Shown here: one piece after another, positions 44,693 through 54,674 of the stretch | Position numbering within the stretch: position 1 is the stretch's first letter | Layout: every line of letters starts with the position of its first letter | From: CAWAVN01 sp963825075 | GTDB taxonomy: Bacteria; Planctomycetota; Planctomycetia; Planctomycetales; Planctomycetaceae | NCBI GenBank assembly: GCA_963825075.1 | Contig: CAWGRX010000041.1 | Span: 186,001-250,000, forward strand | Direction of reading: 5' to 3' | DNA length: 64,000 nt | The notes under the pieces: generated by a model | The model's input: the letters and a program-made list of their open reading frames with translations, nothing else | Told to the model about the DNA's origin: nothing | Databases searched by the model: none | Made by a program: the position numbers and the translations under genes

Positions 44693-46472
44693 CCCGGATT
44701 ATTCACCGAAAAAGCTGAAGAAAGAGGGAACCATCGCGTGACCCTGTGCGTTTAAGGGGTATACCACAATCCCGAAACCATACGGAGGAATCACGCGATG
44801 GGTGAAGTTCAGACTAACGTTTTCGAGCCCGATTTCAATCGTTCCATCAAGGTCAAGGCCGTCGACGGGCGGCTCACGTCGCACGCCGGCGCTGTTCTGC
44901 TGCGGGACTTCGATCATCGGCTCGGGCTCACCGAATCGCTTGCCGACCAACTGATCGATCCCCGCCGGCAAGACCGCGTCCGCTATCAAGGCGTCGAACT
45001 GCTGCGGGAAAGGATTTACGCCATGGCCCTGGGAGAGTCCGATCAGGATGATCTCGATCGGCTCGCCCATGATCCCGCCCTGAAGATGGCCGCCTGGGAC
45101 CGGCCCGGCGAAGAAGTGCTCAACCAACGCTTGGCCAGCCAGCCCACGCAATCCCGGCTCATCGATTGGCTGGCCGGTTGCAAAACGAATCTCGAAGCCG
45201 TGCGGAGCGCCTTGTTCGACTGGATCCATCGGCACATCAAAAGCACCGGCGGCAGCGACCGCCGCGTTCGCTACGCGACCATCGACATCGACAGTTTCCC
45301 GATGCAGGTTTATGGCCAGCAGCCGGGGGCCCGCTACAACGGTTACTACAAGGAGACCGTGTATCATCCGCTCGTCGCTAGTTTCTCGGTGGGCGGCGAC
45401 TATGACAGTGCGCGGGAAGGGCAGCGGCTGGGCAACGGCTTCATTCACGCCATCCTGCGGCAAGGCAGCGTGCATACGGCCAATGGCATCCGGCGGTTTA
45501 TCCGCAACGTGGTCGACAAGGCCCGGCAACTGGCGTGGAGCTTCGACCTCCGGATCGATGCGGGTATGATCTCCGGCCCGGTGTTGGATGAGTTGACCGA
45601 CGAAAACATCCGTTTTTGCGGGAGAATCAAGAAGAACAACGTGCTGGAAGAGATGGCCGCGCCGTATCTGACACGTCCCGCAGGCCGGCCGCCCAAAGGG
45701 GGTTACGAGGACGCGATCGAACTCGGAAAGTACCAAGCCGAGGGCTGGCGTCATCCGCAGCGGGTGATTCTGGTGATCGTTGATAAGCCGGAGGCGAAGA
45801 CGGGCCAACTGGCTCTGTTTCCGCGTTACTTTTTCCTGATCACGAACTGGACCGAGAAGCAACGTTCGGCGAGTGAGGTGTTGTCACACTACCGTAAGCG
45901 CGGCACGTTCGAGGATCGGTTGGGCGAATTTAACGCGGTGATTGGCTGCCGACTTTCGTCGTCGGTGTTTGCGGAGAACGAAGTGACGATGCTGTTGGGC
46001 CTGCTGGCGTTCAACCTGGCGTCGATGTTGCGGATCGAATTCGAGGACGAGTTGGGCGGTTGTTGGGACTTGCATCGTTTCCAGCAGTCGGTGCTGCGGA
46101 CAGCAGCGCGGGTGACAAAGCACTCCCGCCGCCTCGTGATTTATATTGAGGAAAGCGTGAGCGCGTTTTGGGCAGCGATGTCTTCCCGCATCCGATCGCT
46201 TTGCCTGGCCAACCTCTGGCCACGTCCGCGCGGAGTCCGTCCGCGGCCCTATACACCTCTCCCACGTCACGCCCATGAGCAACTGGTTCTTCGGGACTGA
46301 GTTGCTCGCCGCCGTGGCATCCGCCTTTCTGTTTCTTTCCTTCATCACCCAACAATCGCCAAGCCCCACCGGGGGAAAGGGGGCGGTCCGCCCATCATCC
46401 GATCCCCAACCACCCCGTGCACTTTCCGCCACGGACATATTCACCACACACGAACCTGATGAATAATCCGGG
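44693..46472 (+). mobile_element. IS1380-family insertion sequence
   Basis: A 1780-bp element bounded by inverted repeats CCCGGATTATTCA (left, 44693-44705) and its complement TGAATAATCCGGG (right, to 46472), containing one full transposase gene. The left end cuts the nitrate reductase remnant. The bases next to the ends (GTGAG and ATAAA) do not match, so no target duplication is visible. That suggests a later deletion or rearrangement on one side. Confidence 0.82.
44798..46300 (+). CDS. IS1380 family transposase
   Basis: A 500-residue DDE transposase in one uninterrupted frame. Likely acidic residues are in YATIDIDSFPMQVYGQ, FDLRIDAGMISGP and YRKRGTFEDRLGEFN, with the closing IS4/IS1380-type Y-(2)-R-(3)-E-like arrangement. 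LLGLLAFNLASMLRIE follows. A 105-bp leader separates it from the left inverted repeat. Confidence 0.9.
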   Translation: MGEVQTNVFEPDFNRSIKVKAVDGRLTSHAGAVLLRDFDHRLGLTESLADQLIDPRRQDRVRYQGVELLRERIYAMALGESDQDDLDRLAHDPALKMAAWDRPGEEVLNQRLASQPTQSRLIDWLAGCKTNLEAVRSALFDWIHRHIKSTGGSDRRVRYATIDIDSFPMQVYGQQPGARYNGYYKETVYHPLVASFSVGGDYDSAREGQRLGNGFIHAILRQGSVHTANGIRRFIRNVVDKARQLAWSFDLRIDAGMISGPVLDELTDENIRFCGRIKKNNVLEEMAAPYLTRPAGRPPKGGYEDAIELGKYQAEGWRHPQRVILVIVDKPEAKTGQLALFPRYFFLITNWTEKQRSASEVLSHYRKRGTFEDRLGEFNAVIGCRLSSSVFAENEVTMLLGLLAFNLASMLRIEFEDELGGCWDLHRFQQSVLRTAARVTKHSRRLVIYIEESVSAFWAAMSSRIRSLCLANLWPRPRGVRPRPYTPLPRHAHEQLVLRD

Positions 46473-47317
46473 ATAAAGAATCCAGCGGTCGAGGTCTGTC
46501 GCCGGCGAAGATTTTCACAAGTTCTCAAGAGAAAAAATCGTTGCATTGCTACCATCAATAGTCGGCTTTCGTGCAACGTTTGGGTATACTTATCTGCACT
46601 CTTGGCAAAACCTGCCGAGAAATTTTTGATGCATCCTTGTTTTTTCAATCCTCTCGTTGGGAAAAGGAGCGTAACCTCTCCCCTCCCACCGACAAATTCC
46701 TCATGGAGGGGGGAATGGGCACCTGCCGCACCCGGATGGGTTTCTGCATCTATATGCCAGTTGCGAAGATGGCAGCCTAGTCTGCTTCGGCAATCCCTAA
46801 CCCGGACAAGCCGGAACCAACAAGGATTGTGCCGGGAAGAATGTTACATCTATACTGGGTTGGACATCGAAGCGGTGAAGCCTCTTTCCGTGACTTGGTA
46901 ATCCAAGTGGCGATTGGCCTTCCTTTTTAGCGCCACTACCGTGGTAGTGATGCTTTTTACAACTGCAGATACTGCAGTCGGTCAGCAGCCTCCCTAATTT
47001 TTCGCTTCCACGCTTCTTCAGATTCATTTACCCCTTCAATTGGGGAGGGAACTCTTATGCGCTTTGAACGCATTTTTAACATTTCTTGCCAGATTTGAGC
47101 AGGATTTCAGCCGTAAGGTACTAATCATAGTTTTCCTAGTGTCCTGTTGTCTCGGCTGACACCGGATTTCACTCATTCCTCATTTCCAACACCTTCACTC
47201 TAATTACGGGCTTTCGTTCCCCAGATCGCGCTGAGCGCGGAAAGGCCGTCGATGAAAACCCTTCGATCTGACGACGGTTTGAGCATACCCTCTCACACGG
47301 CCAACGCCTATTCTCCT
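46473..47317. other. 845-bp stretch without a supported gene
   Basis: Between the IS1380 right end and the ECF sigma gene. Short ORFs lack family resemblance and ribosome sites. No nitrate reductase sequence is found. The only structure is the hairpin at 46934-46957. The base composition is lower in GC than neighbouring genes. Confidence 0.5.
46934..46957 (+). terminator. Possible rho-independent terminator
   Basis: Stem CACTACC / GGTAGTG with a two-base loop followed by ATGCTTTTT. It lies in non-coding DNA about 630 bp after the transposase stop. The small loop makes it weaker than the 20499 terminator. Confidence 0.4.
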
Positions 47318-47905
47318 ATGAATGATGTCACCCAAATTCTCCACCAGGTGGAACAAGGCGATTCCGCGGCAGCGGAGCAGCTTCTGCCACTGGTTTATGA
47401 CGAACTGCGTAAACTGGCTACCGCCAAACTGGCCCAGGAAAAACCCGGCCAAACGCTGCAAGCAACGGCCCTGGTTCACGACGCGTACATTCGGCTTGTG
47501 GATGCGAATTGCGCCTGCGCCTGGGATTCGCGAGGGCATTTCTTCTCCGCGGCGGCTGAGGCCATGCGGCGGATTCTTGTGGAGGCCGCTCGGGCGAAAG
47601 CCGCCCAGAAGCGTGGCTCTTCTTTTCAGCAAATCGACCTCTCAAACATTCGCCTGGCCGCACTGGAAAAAACCGCGTCTCTTCTGGATCTGGACGAAGC
47701 CCTCCAGGAATTGCAGCAAATGGACAGACAGGCTGCCCGATTGGTCGAACTCCGTTTTTTTGCGGGACTGACTATGGACGAGGCGGCGGAAATACTGGGA
47801 ATTTCCGCCCGAAAGGCTTACCACGTCTGGGATTACGGCCGGGCCTGGTTGCGGCGCAAGTTGCGGGCTTCGGAAGTATTTCCGACAAATTCGGAAAATC
47901 TCTGA
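47318..47905 (+). CDS. ECF sigma factor, TIGR02999 type
   Basis: A 195-residue sigma factor of the planctomycete-rich TIGR02999/SigX6 group. It opens MNDVTQILHQVEQGDSAAAE and contains LLPLVYDELRKLATAKLAQE, TALVHDAYIRLV and the region 4 helix-turn-helix LTMDEAAEILGISARKAYHV. The start at 47318 is chosen over the ORF start at 47252 on family grounds. Such factors usually sit beside Ser/Thr kinases with C-terminal TPRs, as here 81 bp downstream. Confidence 0.9.
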   Translation: MNDVTQILHQVEQGDSAAAEQLLPLVYDELRKLATAKLAQEKPGQTLQATALVHDAYIRLVDANCACAWDSRGHFFSAAAEAMRRILVEAARAKAAQKRGSSFQQIDLSNIRLAALEKTASLLDLDEALQELQQMDRQAARLVELRFFAGLTMDEAAEILGISARKAYHVWDYGRAWLRRKLRASEVFPTNSENL

Positions 47906-47986
47906 GAATTCCTTGCAGTCTCCTCGGCCCGAATTCGCATTGTTCTATGACCGGGAAACCGTTGTCCCATTTTGCGAGATTCCTTC

Positions 47987-50900
47987 ATGAACGAGCGTGA
48001 CATCTTTATTGCGGCTCTCGAGCACGAGGACAAAGCGGATCGCAGAGAGTTCATCAACAGCGTGTGTGGCGGCGATCAGGTGCTGCAGAAACGCATCGAA
48101 GAATTGCTGATGGAGCGGGACGAGTTGGGGAGCTTTCTGCAACCGGCCCTTCCCATCACCGTCCATTACCCCGGTGTTTCCGAACAAGTCGGGACCCAGA
48201 TCGGTCCCTATAAGATTCGGGAGCAGATTGGCGAAGGTGGATTTGGCGTGGTCTTCGTGGCCGAGCAGGAACGGCCCGTCGGCCCGCAAGGTGGCGCTGA
48301 AAATCATCAAGCCGGGCATGGATTCGAAAGAGGTCATCGCCCGCTTCGAAGCCGAACGGCAAGCTCTGGCGCTGATGGACCATCCCAACATCGCGAAGGT
48401 GCTGGATGCCGGCTCCACGGAATCCGGCCGGCCGTACTTCGTGATGGAACTCGTCAAAGGCATTCCCATCACCGAGTTCTGCGACGCGCAAGAAGCTGAG
48501 CACGCGCGAGCGGCTGGAACTGTTCATCGACGTCTGCCGGGCCGTGCAGCACGCGCATCAGAAGGGGATCATCCACCGCGACTTAAAGCCTTCGAACGTG
48601 ATGGTCACGTTGCACGACGGCCGGCCGATCCCCAAGGTCATCGACTTCGGCGTTTCCAAGGCCCTCAGCCAGAAGCTGACCGACAAGACGGTCTACACGG
48701 CCTACGGCCAGATGGTCGGCACGCCGCTGTACATGAGCCCCGAACAGGCCTCGCTGTCTATGGATGACGTCGACACCCGCAGCGACGTCTATTCGCTGGG
48801 CGTGCTGTTGTACGAACTGCTCACCGGCACGACGCCGTTCGACAAAGAGACGCTGAAGACCGCCGGCTTCGACGAGATGCGCCGGACTGCATCCGGGAAG
48901 TCGATCCACCGCGACCCAGCACCCGCCTGAGCACGCTCCACGCCGAAGCGCTCTCGACCGTTGCGGAAAACCGCCGGCTCGATTCGCGTAAACTCGGCCA
49001 GCACCTGCGGGGCGAATTGGACTGGATCGTGATGAAGGCCCTGGAGAAGGACCGCAACCGGCGGTACGAATCGGCCAGTGCCTTGGCGGCGGACGTGCAG
49101 CGTTATCTGGCCGATGAACCGGTGCAGGCGTGTCCGCCCTCGGTGGGGTATCGCTTGCGGAAATATGCCAAGCGCAATAAGGGACTGCTGTCGACGCTCT
49201 CTTTGATTGGCGCGACGTTGTTGATTGCCACCGGGGTGAGTCTCTGGCACGCCTATGAAACCGACAAAGCCCGCGACGAGGCCGTCAAGGCCCGGAAACT
49301 GGCCGACGACCGATACATTCAGTTGGAAGAAGAGCACCGCCGGGCGAAAGCGAATTTCTCCAAGTGCGCGAAGCGGTGGACGAGATGCTGTCCCGCGTCG
49401 GCAACGAACGATTCAACAACACGCCAGGAATGCAGTCTTTGCGGAAGGAACTCCAGCAGGACGCGCTCCGGTTCTACCAGGATCTGCTTAGAGGTCGACC
49501 CAAACGACGCGGCCTTACGTGTCTCGATTGCCCATGCGAAACTGGCGATGAGAAATATTTACTTGGCCGAGGGCGACCTGGAGAAGGCCACGAATGCGGC
49601 CAGGGACAGCGTCGAAATCCTGGAGAAACTCGTGGCCGAGATGCGCAAACAATCCAGAGTACCGTGCGCAGCTCGTTCAAGCATACAGGTACTACAGTTG
49701 GAACCTGACGGATCGCGATAAAAGGGAAAAGGCAATCCGACACGCCGTGCAGATTGCCGAGACGCTTGCTGCTGAATTTCCCCAACAACAAGAACCATTA
49801 GCAGACTCTTACCTCACTTTGGGCAGTTTCCTGGGCTCGTCCCGGCTCCAGGAAGCAGAATCGTTGATTCGTCGTTCCATCGCACTGTTCGAGTCGCTAA
49901 GGCAACGCCATGACGCGGCTGCCGCCCATGGGACGCTGGGTGGGTTGCTCCAGATCGCCGGCCGCCTCGAAGATGCCGAACGCGAATTTCGTGAATGTAC
50001 GACGCTCTACGAACGCTTTCTCCGCGAAAATCCTGGGCACCCCTGGCGACGGAACTTCCAAGAGTACCTCGCGAAGAATTACCTATTACTCGGTAATGTT
50101 CTGAATCGTAGAAATCAGCCGCAGAAGGCAATGGATGTGTATGTGAAGGCCATGGAAATCTTCAAACCGCTTGCCAGGGACTTCCCGGAGAAGCGTAGTA
50201 TTCACGATGGATTGAAGAAAAGCCTCGTCGCCTACGTGCGACTGTTGAAGTCAACCGGCCAGACCGCAGAGGTCGAACGGTTTGTATACGAGTTTGATCC
50301 CCACACCCCCGACGACTACATGACTCGGGCCGAGTTGCACCGGGAACTTGGCAATACAGATAACGCGCTTACGGATTTGAACCACGCCTTAGCGGCGCTT
50401 GAAAACCACGAGAGGGCAGCCTCAAGCTCCATCGATGTTGCCGCGCTTAGTAATCAGTATGCAAGACTCGCGCGTACGGTCGGAGTTTCGCAATACCATG
50501 TAGAATTACCTGGACCCGGTGGCAATCCTGAGAAAGCCCTCAGCATTGCCAGGAAAGCCGTTGAAGTTGATTCGACGGCGTATCTAGGTCATCTGGCATT
50601 GGCCGAACAGCTCGTCGCAACAAAGCATTACGAGGAGGCGCTTACGGAAGCCGATCAGGCGGTCCAATTGTCGTCGCGTGAACAATGGTGGCTCTACCAA
50701 CGCCGGGCACGGGCACATTTTCACCTGGCGCACTATGACCAGGCCCTGGGAGACATCGCCAAGGCCATCGAGCTGAACCCGAGGGACGAAAGTAATCTAT
50801 CATGGATTCCGCGGGATTTGGTTGCCAACTGCTCCGACAAGGCGTTTCGAGACGGGATACTCAAACTGGCTGACAAAGCCGTTGACGCTGCGGACACAGC

Positions 50901-51944
50901 CGAAGTGCCAGAGCGCAAACCAGATTATTGGTCGCCTTCTACATAGCCGAGTTGGGAATACAGCACTATGAAGAATCGCTATCGCATATCAACAAGGCCA
51001 TTGGATTGGCCCCGGGCGAATGGTGGCTCTACAAACGCCGGGGAGTGGCCCACTTCCACATGACGCACTATGACCAAGCCCTGGCGGACATCGCCAAGGC
51101 CATCAAACTGAAGCCCGACGATGGCAGCAACTTGTGGTGGATTCCGCCGGAATCAGTCGCCAATTGCCCCGATGAAACGTTTCGACAGGGGATGCTCAAA
51201 CTGGCAGACCAAGCCGTTAATGCGGCGGACACCGCCGACGTGGTCGCGGAGCGCGGGCGAGGTTGCTGCTGGCTTTCGGCGAACACGAACGCGCCTTGGC
51301 CGACTTCCAAAAGGCGGTCCAACTCGAACCGAACAATTACTATGCCCATTATCAAAACTCGCTAGCAGCACTGCCTCTCGGTGACGCCTCGGAATACCGA
51401 AAGAATTGCCGAACGATGCTCAACAAGTTCGCAAACTCCGAGACGCCTCTGGAAATGCACTTCGCCGCCTGGACTTGTGCCCTCGCTCCCAAGGCGGGCT
51501 CGATGATTACACCCCCGCGATCAAACTTGCACGTCGTGCCTTCGAGAGAGAACCCAAAAGCCAGCAATACCTTGACGGACTCGGCAGCATCCTAATGCGA
51601 GCCGGCCAATACGAAACGGGCTCGATAAGTTGAACGCGGCCATGAAAGCCGGGGATAGCAAAAACACCTCAACCGCCTACGCCGCCTATTTCCTGGCGTT
51701 GACGCATCACCATTTGCATCATGCTGCGGAAAGTCGAACGTGGCTGGCCAAGGCCAACGCTTTGGCTAAGCAGGAGTTGACCAATAAGAGCCCACCGCCG
51801 CCGTGGAATCGCAGATTAACGCTCGAACTTTTCCGCAAGGAGGCCGAGAACCTGATTGGGCCGGTTGATCCGTCGAAAACCGACACCGAGAAGCCTCCAT
51901 CACCTGCCATTGCCGAAAGGGTCAAGAACCAATCAGAGGAATAG
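47987..51944 (+). pseudogene. Ser/Thr protein kinase with TPR domain, about ten frameshifts
   Basis: Read across frames this is one gene of about 1300 codons. The kinase domain has IGEGGFGVVF, VALKIIKPGM, IIHRDLKPSN, DFGVSKAL and GTPLYMSPEQASLS. A membrane segment LSTLSLIGATLLIATGVSL (about 49190-49250) and long tetratricopeptide repeats follow (HYDQALGDIAKAIELNP, HYDQALADIAKAIKLKPDD). Frame changes fall near 48280, 48490, 48886, 49355, 49489, 49648, 50920, 51260, 51497 and 51618. No internal stop exists in the joined frame. Either the base calls are poor here or the gene decayed recently. Start ATG 47987, stop 51944. Confidence 0.75.
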
Positions 51945-52004
51945 GCGGCCCTTGGCCGCATCGGAGACTGTAGGAAAGGAAAGTTTCCTTCCGAGTTGTT
52001 TGTA

Positions 52005-52062
52005 CAAGAAAAATGGCCGGTGAGGCCAAGTCGCCAAACTGAACCCTCACCGGCCGGGACGT
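52005..52062. repeat. 58-bp hairpin repeat, copy 1
   Basis: Begins CAAGAAAAAT, then stem GGCCGGTGAGG, an 18-base loop and CCTCACCGGCC, ending GACGT. It matches 53417-53474 with two substitutions in the same orientation. It starts 60 bp after the kinase stop. It could serve as a transcript end without a T-run, or be a mobile repeat. Confidence 0.75.
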
Positions 52063-52147
52063 CCCGCGGGCGAACGGTCTGCGCGCCCACCGGGTCCGTT
52101 TTTCATTATAACCAGCAGACCGAATTTCCAGAAAGGAAATGTCTGTT

Positions 52148-53354
52148 ATGAAACGTATCGGAAAAATCACTGCCCTCATCACCCTGTTCGCGTTGTTAGC
52201 CACCCCCGGTGGCTCCTCGGCTTTCGCCAAGAAGCCAAGGGGTGGCGGTGGCGGCCCGAGTCCGACGCCGAACAGCTATGTGGTCGACTACTTTGGGCCG
52301 CTCCCTGGCGGAACCTATACTTATCCGCTGGGCATGAACAACCACGCCGAGGTGGTTGGACGTGCTGATCGCAGCGATGGCTGGCCTTGCGCGTTCGTAT
52401 ACTCGCCGGCGAATGGCATCGTGGATTTGAACGATCAGTTCCGGGCTGACGGACTCGCGGCGCCTGACGGAACGGCTCTCGCCTTTGATAGCGCAACGGG
52501 AACAGGCTGGCTCGTCGGGTGGTGCAGGACATCAATGACTCCGGCCAGATCATTTGCGTGCTTGGAAAACTGAACGCTGGCGCTGTTGTGGATGAAGTTC
52601 CTACCCGCTATACGCCGGCCGCGGCGTCATCGACTGGGTTTGCGGAATTGGATGTTCTCGAATGGGACGTCAACGCAAATGGTTGGCCCCGTGTGTATGC
52701 GATCAACAACCATGGGGATGTTGTCGGCGGCAGCAGCGTCGTCGCCGGTGTCCTTTGGACCGACTGTGCAGCTCGGCTCAAGCGGCCAGCCCAGAGCGAA
52801 CATTCTCCCGCACGCTGGCGTTGATGTCACGGACGATCGACGGCTCGGGCTGCATTCAAATCATTGGAAACACCAACCGATATACGGTCGACGTCAACAC
52901 TCTCGCAGTCAGCAATGATACCGATCTCGGAACCCTCTTTACAAAAGCCCGATCCACAAATGATTGGACGGTCCAGATCAACAACCGAGGCGACGTTGCC
53001 GGGAACTCACAGGACGTGTCGAAGTCCTTTCAGAGAGTCCAGCACGGTTATCGCTACAGTAACAGCCAAGGGCTAGTTGACCTAGGAACGCTCGGAGGCG
53101 AGACCTCCTTGGCGGTGTCCATCAACAACAATGGTGACGTCATCGGTACCTCCGACACGTCGGCGGGCGATTTTCACGTGTTCCTGTACTCCGATTCCTA
53201 TGGCGGTATGACCGACCTGTCTGCCGCGGTTCCCGGTGCGTCATTGACGGCTCCGAACGGCAACGGAGTCGGCGTGGTCGCAATCAATGACTTTGGAGAT
53301 GTTTGTGGCGAATATGGTGTAGCCGATGCCTACATCCTGATCCGGCAGCCATAA
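52148..53354 (+). pseudogene. HAF-repeat exported protein gene, three frameshifts
   Basis: Joined, about 400 residues. A signal peptide (MKRIGKITALITLFALLATP) and a GGGGGPSPTP linker are followed by several HAF-type repeats of the form YAINNHGDVVGGS, INNRGDVAGNS, DLGTLGGETSLAVSINNNGD and VAINDFGDVCGEYG. HAF proteins are extracellular repeat proteins of unknown role. Frame changes fall near 52517, 52762 and 52835. The start at 52148 has AAGGA eleven bases upstream; an ATG at 52139 is the alternative. The gene is flanked by two 58-bp hairpin repeats. Confidence 0.65.
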
Positions 53355-53416
53355 GAGCATTGTCACGAGAACCGTCGAGTTCGACCGCTTGTGTGCCAGT
53401 TCGTTACGACAAGATT

Positions 53417-53474
53417 CAAGAAAAACGGCCGGTGAGGCCAAGTCGCCAAACTGAACCCTCACCGGCCGCGACGT
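53417..53474. repeat. 58-bp hairpin repeat, copy 2
   Basis: Same sequence as 52005-52062 apart from two positions, same orientation. It starts 62 bp after the HAF gene stop. The truncated MBL-fold coding sequence begins right at its right edge. Confidence 0.75.
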
Positions 53475-53947
53475 TCCAACTCGACGATGTCACAGTGCGC
53501 ACCATCGCCCTCCATCACCCCGGCGGTTGCGCGGGGTATCGCTTGGAAATCCCCGGCGTGGGGGTGGTGGTCGTCGCGACCGATTACGAACCGTCGCCCG
53601 ACCCCGATCCCGACGTGGTCGAGTTTTTTGGTGGCGCCAATCTGTTACTCGCGGACATGCAATACCGCGATGCGGAGTACCGGGGCGAAGCGGCCATCGG
53701 CGGCGATTTTGGGCAGGCGATGTCCCGCGAAGGCTGGGGCCACGCCACGCCCGAACGGCTGTTGCCGATGCTCCTTCGTTGCCCGCGATTGCCCCGCCAA
53801 GTGCGAATCGTGCACCACGATCCCAAACGCCCCGACACCGACCTTCAGCTCTTTGCCGACGAGAGCACTGCCCTTCTGGAAGATTGGTCCGACAGCCCGG
53901 CGATGGATTTTCAATTCGCCGGCGAAGGCGAAATCTTCTGGCTTTAG
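53475..53947 (+). pseudogene. MBL-fold metallo-hydrolase, 5'-truncated
   Basis: About 157 residues matching the C-terminal half of a metallo-beta-lactamase-fold hydrolase of the cyclic-phosphodiesterase-like group: LHHPGGCAGYRLEIPG, VVVATDYEP (metal-binding aspartate), LLLADMQYRDAEYRG, GWGHATPERL and VHHDPKRPDTD (metal-binding histidine). The N-terminal HxHxDH motif is absent and no start codon with a ribosome site is present. The frame continues without a stop into the hairpin repeat. The gene was probably cut by insertion or recombination at about 53474. Confidence 0.65.
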
Positions 53948-53970
53948 AAAGCCTGGATCCCTTCGCCGAA

Positions 53971-54657
53971 TTAGCCTTCGTCGCCAATGGGAGCGGGGGT
54001 GACGATCTGGCCGTCTTGGAGGGTGATAATGCGGTCGCTGTCGGTGATGTAGCGTTCATCGTGGGTGACGACGACCACGGTCGTGTTTTGCGATTGGTGC
54101 AGTTCCCGCAGGTACGCAAAAACTTCCTGACCGGATCGGCTGTCGAGTTCGCCGGTGGGTTCATCGGCCAGGACAAGTTTGGGACGTTTGAGGAGGGCGC
54201 GGGCGATGGCCACTCGCTGTTGCTCGCCGCCGGAGAGTTGGTTGGGGCGATGATCGAGCCGGCCGCTCAACCCGACCCGGCCGAGAAAATCCACCGCCCG
54301 CTGTCGGAGTGCGTCGGAAACGCCGCGCGGCAGAAAGGGCACCAAGACGTTTTCCACCGCCGTCAGGTTGCTGAGCAGATTGAAGCTCTGAAAAATAAAG
54401 CCCACGTCGGACCGGCGGTATTCGTCCCGCTCGGAAGCCGAGAGTCCCGCGAGCCGTTTGCCATCGACAACAATGTCGCCCGAAGTCGGTTCATCGAGCG
54501 CCCCAATCAAATACAAGAGCGTGCTTTTGCCGCTGCCGGAAGGTCCGACGATAAACGAAAACGATCCCCGCTCGATCTCGCACGTCACCCCCCGCAGCGC
54601 GCGAACCTCCGTCTCGCCGCGGAAATGGGTTTTGGTGACATCGCGAATTTGAATCAT
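53971..54657 (-). CDS. ABC transporter ATP-binding protein (LolD/MacB type)
   Basis: A 228-residue ATPase. Walker A GPSGSGKSTLLYLIGALD is at about residue 41, the Q-loop at FIFQSFNLL, the ABC signature at LSGGEQQRVAIARAL, Walker B at LVLADEPTGELD and the H-loop at VVTHDERY. The pattern is that of LolD/MacB/YknY subunits that drive an FtsX-type permease for lipoprotein release or export. No permease is in the window on this strand upstream or downstream. The start at 54657 is 17 bp after the preceding gene's stop. Confidence 0.92.
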   Translation of the reverse strand: MIQIRDVTKTHFRGETEVRALRGVTCEIERGSFSFIVGPSGSGKSTLLYLIGALDEPTSGDIVVDGKRLAGLSASERDEYRRSDVGFIFQSFNLLSNLTAVENVLVPFLPRGVSDALRQRAVDFLGRVGLSGRLDHRPNQLSGGEQQRVAIARALLKRPKLVLADEPTGELDSRSGQEVFAYLRELHQSQNTTVVVVTHDERYITDSDRIITLQDGQIVTPAPIGDEG

Positions 54658-54674
54658 GGTTGGTCCATTCTGCA

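Noticed and set aside
44693..46472. Target-site duplication around the IS1380 element
   Set aside because: The five bases on the two sides (GTGAG and ATAAA) differ; no duplication of any length is visible.
47987..51944. Programmed frameshifting in the kinase gene
   Set aside because: Ten changes in both directions at unrelated sequences cannot be programmed; consensus error or decay fits better.
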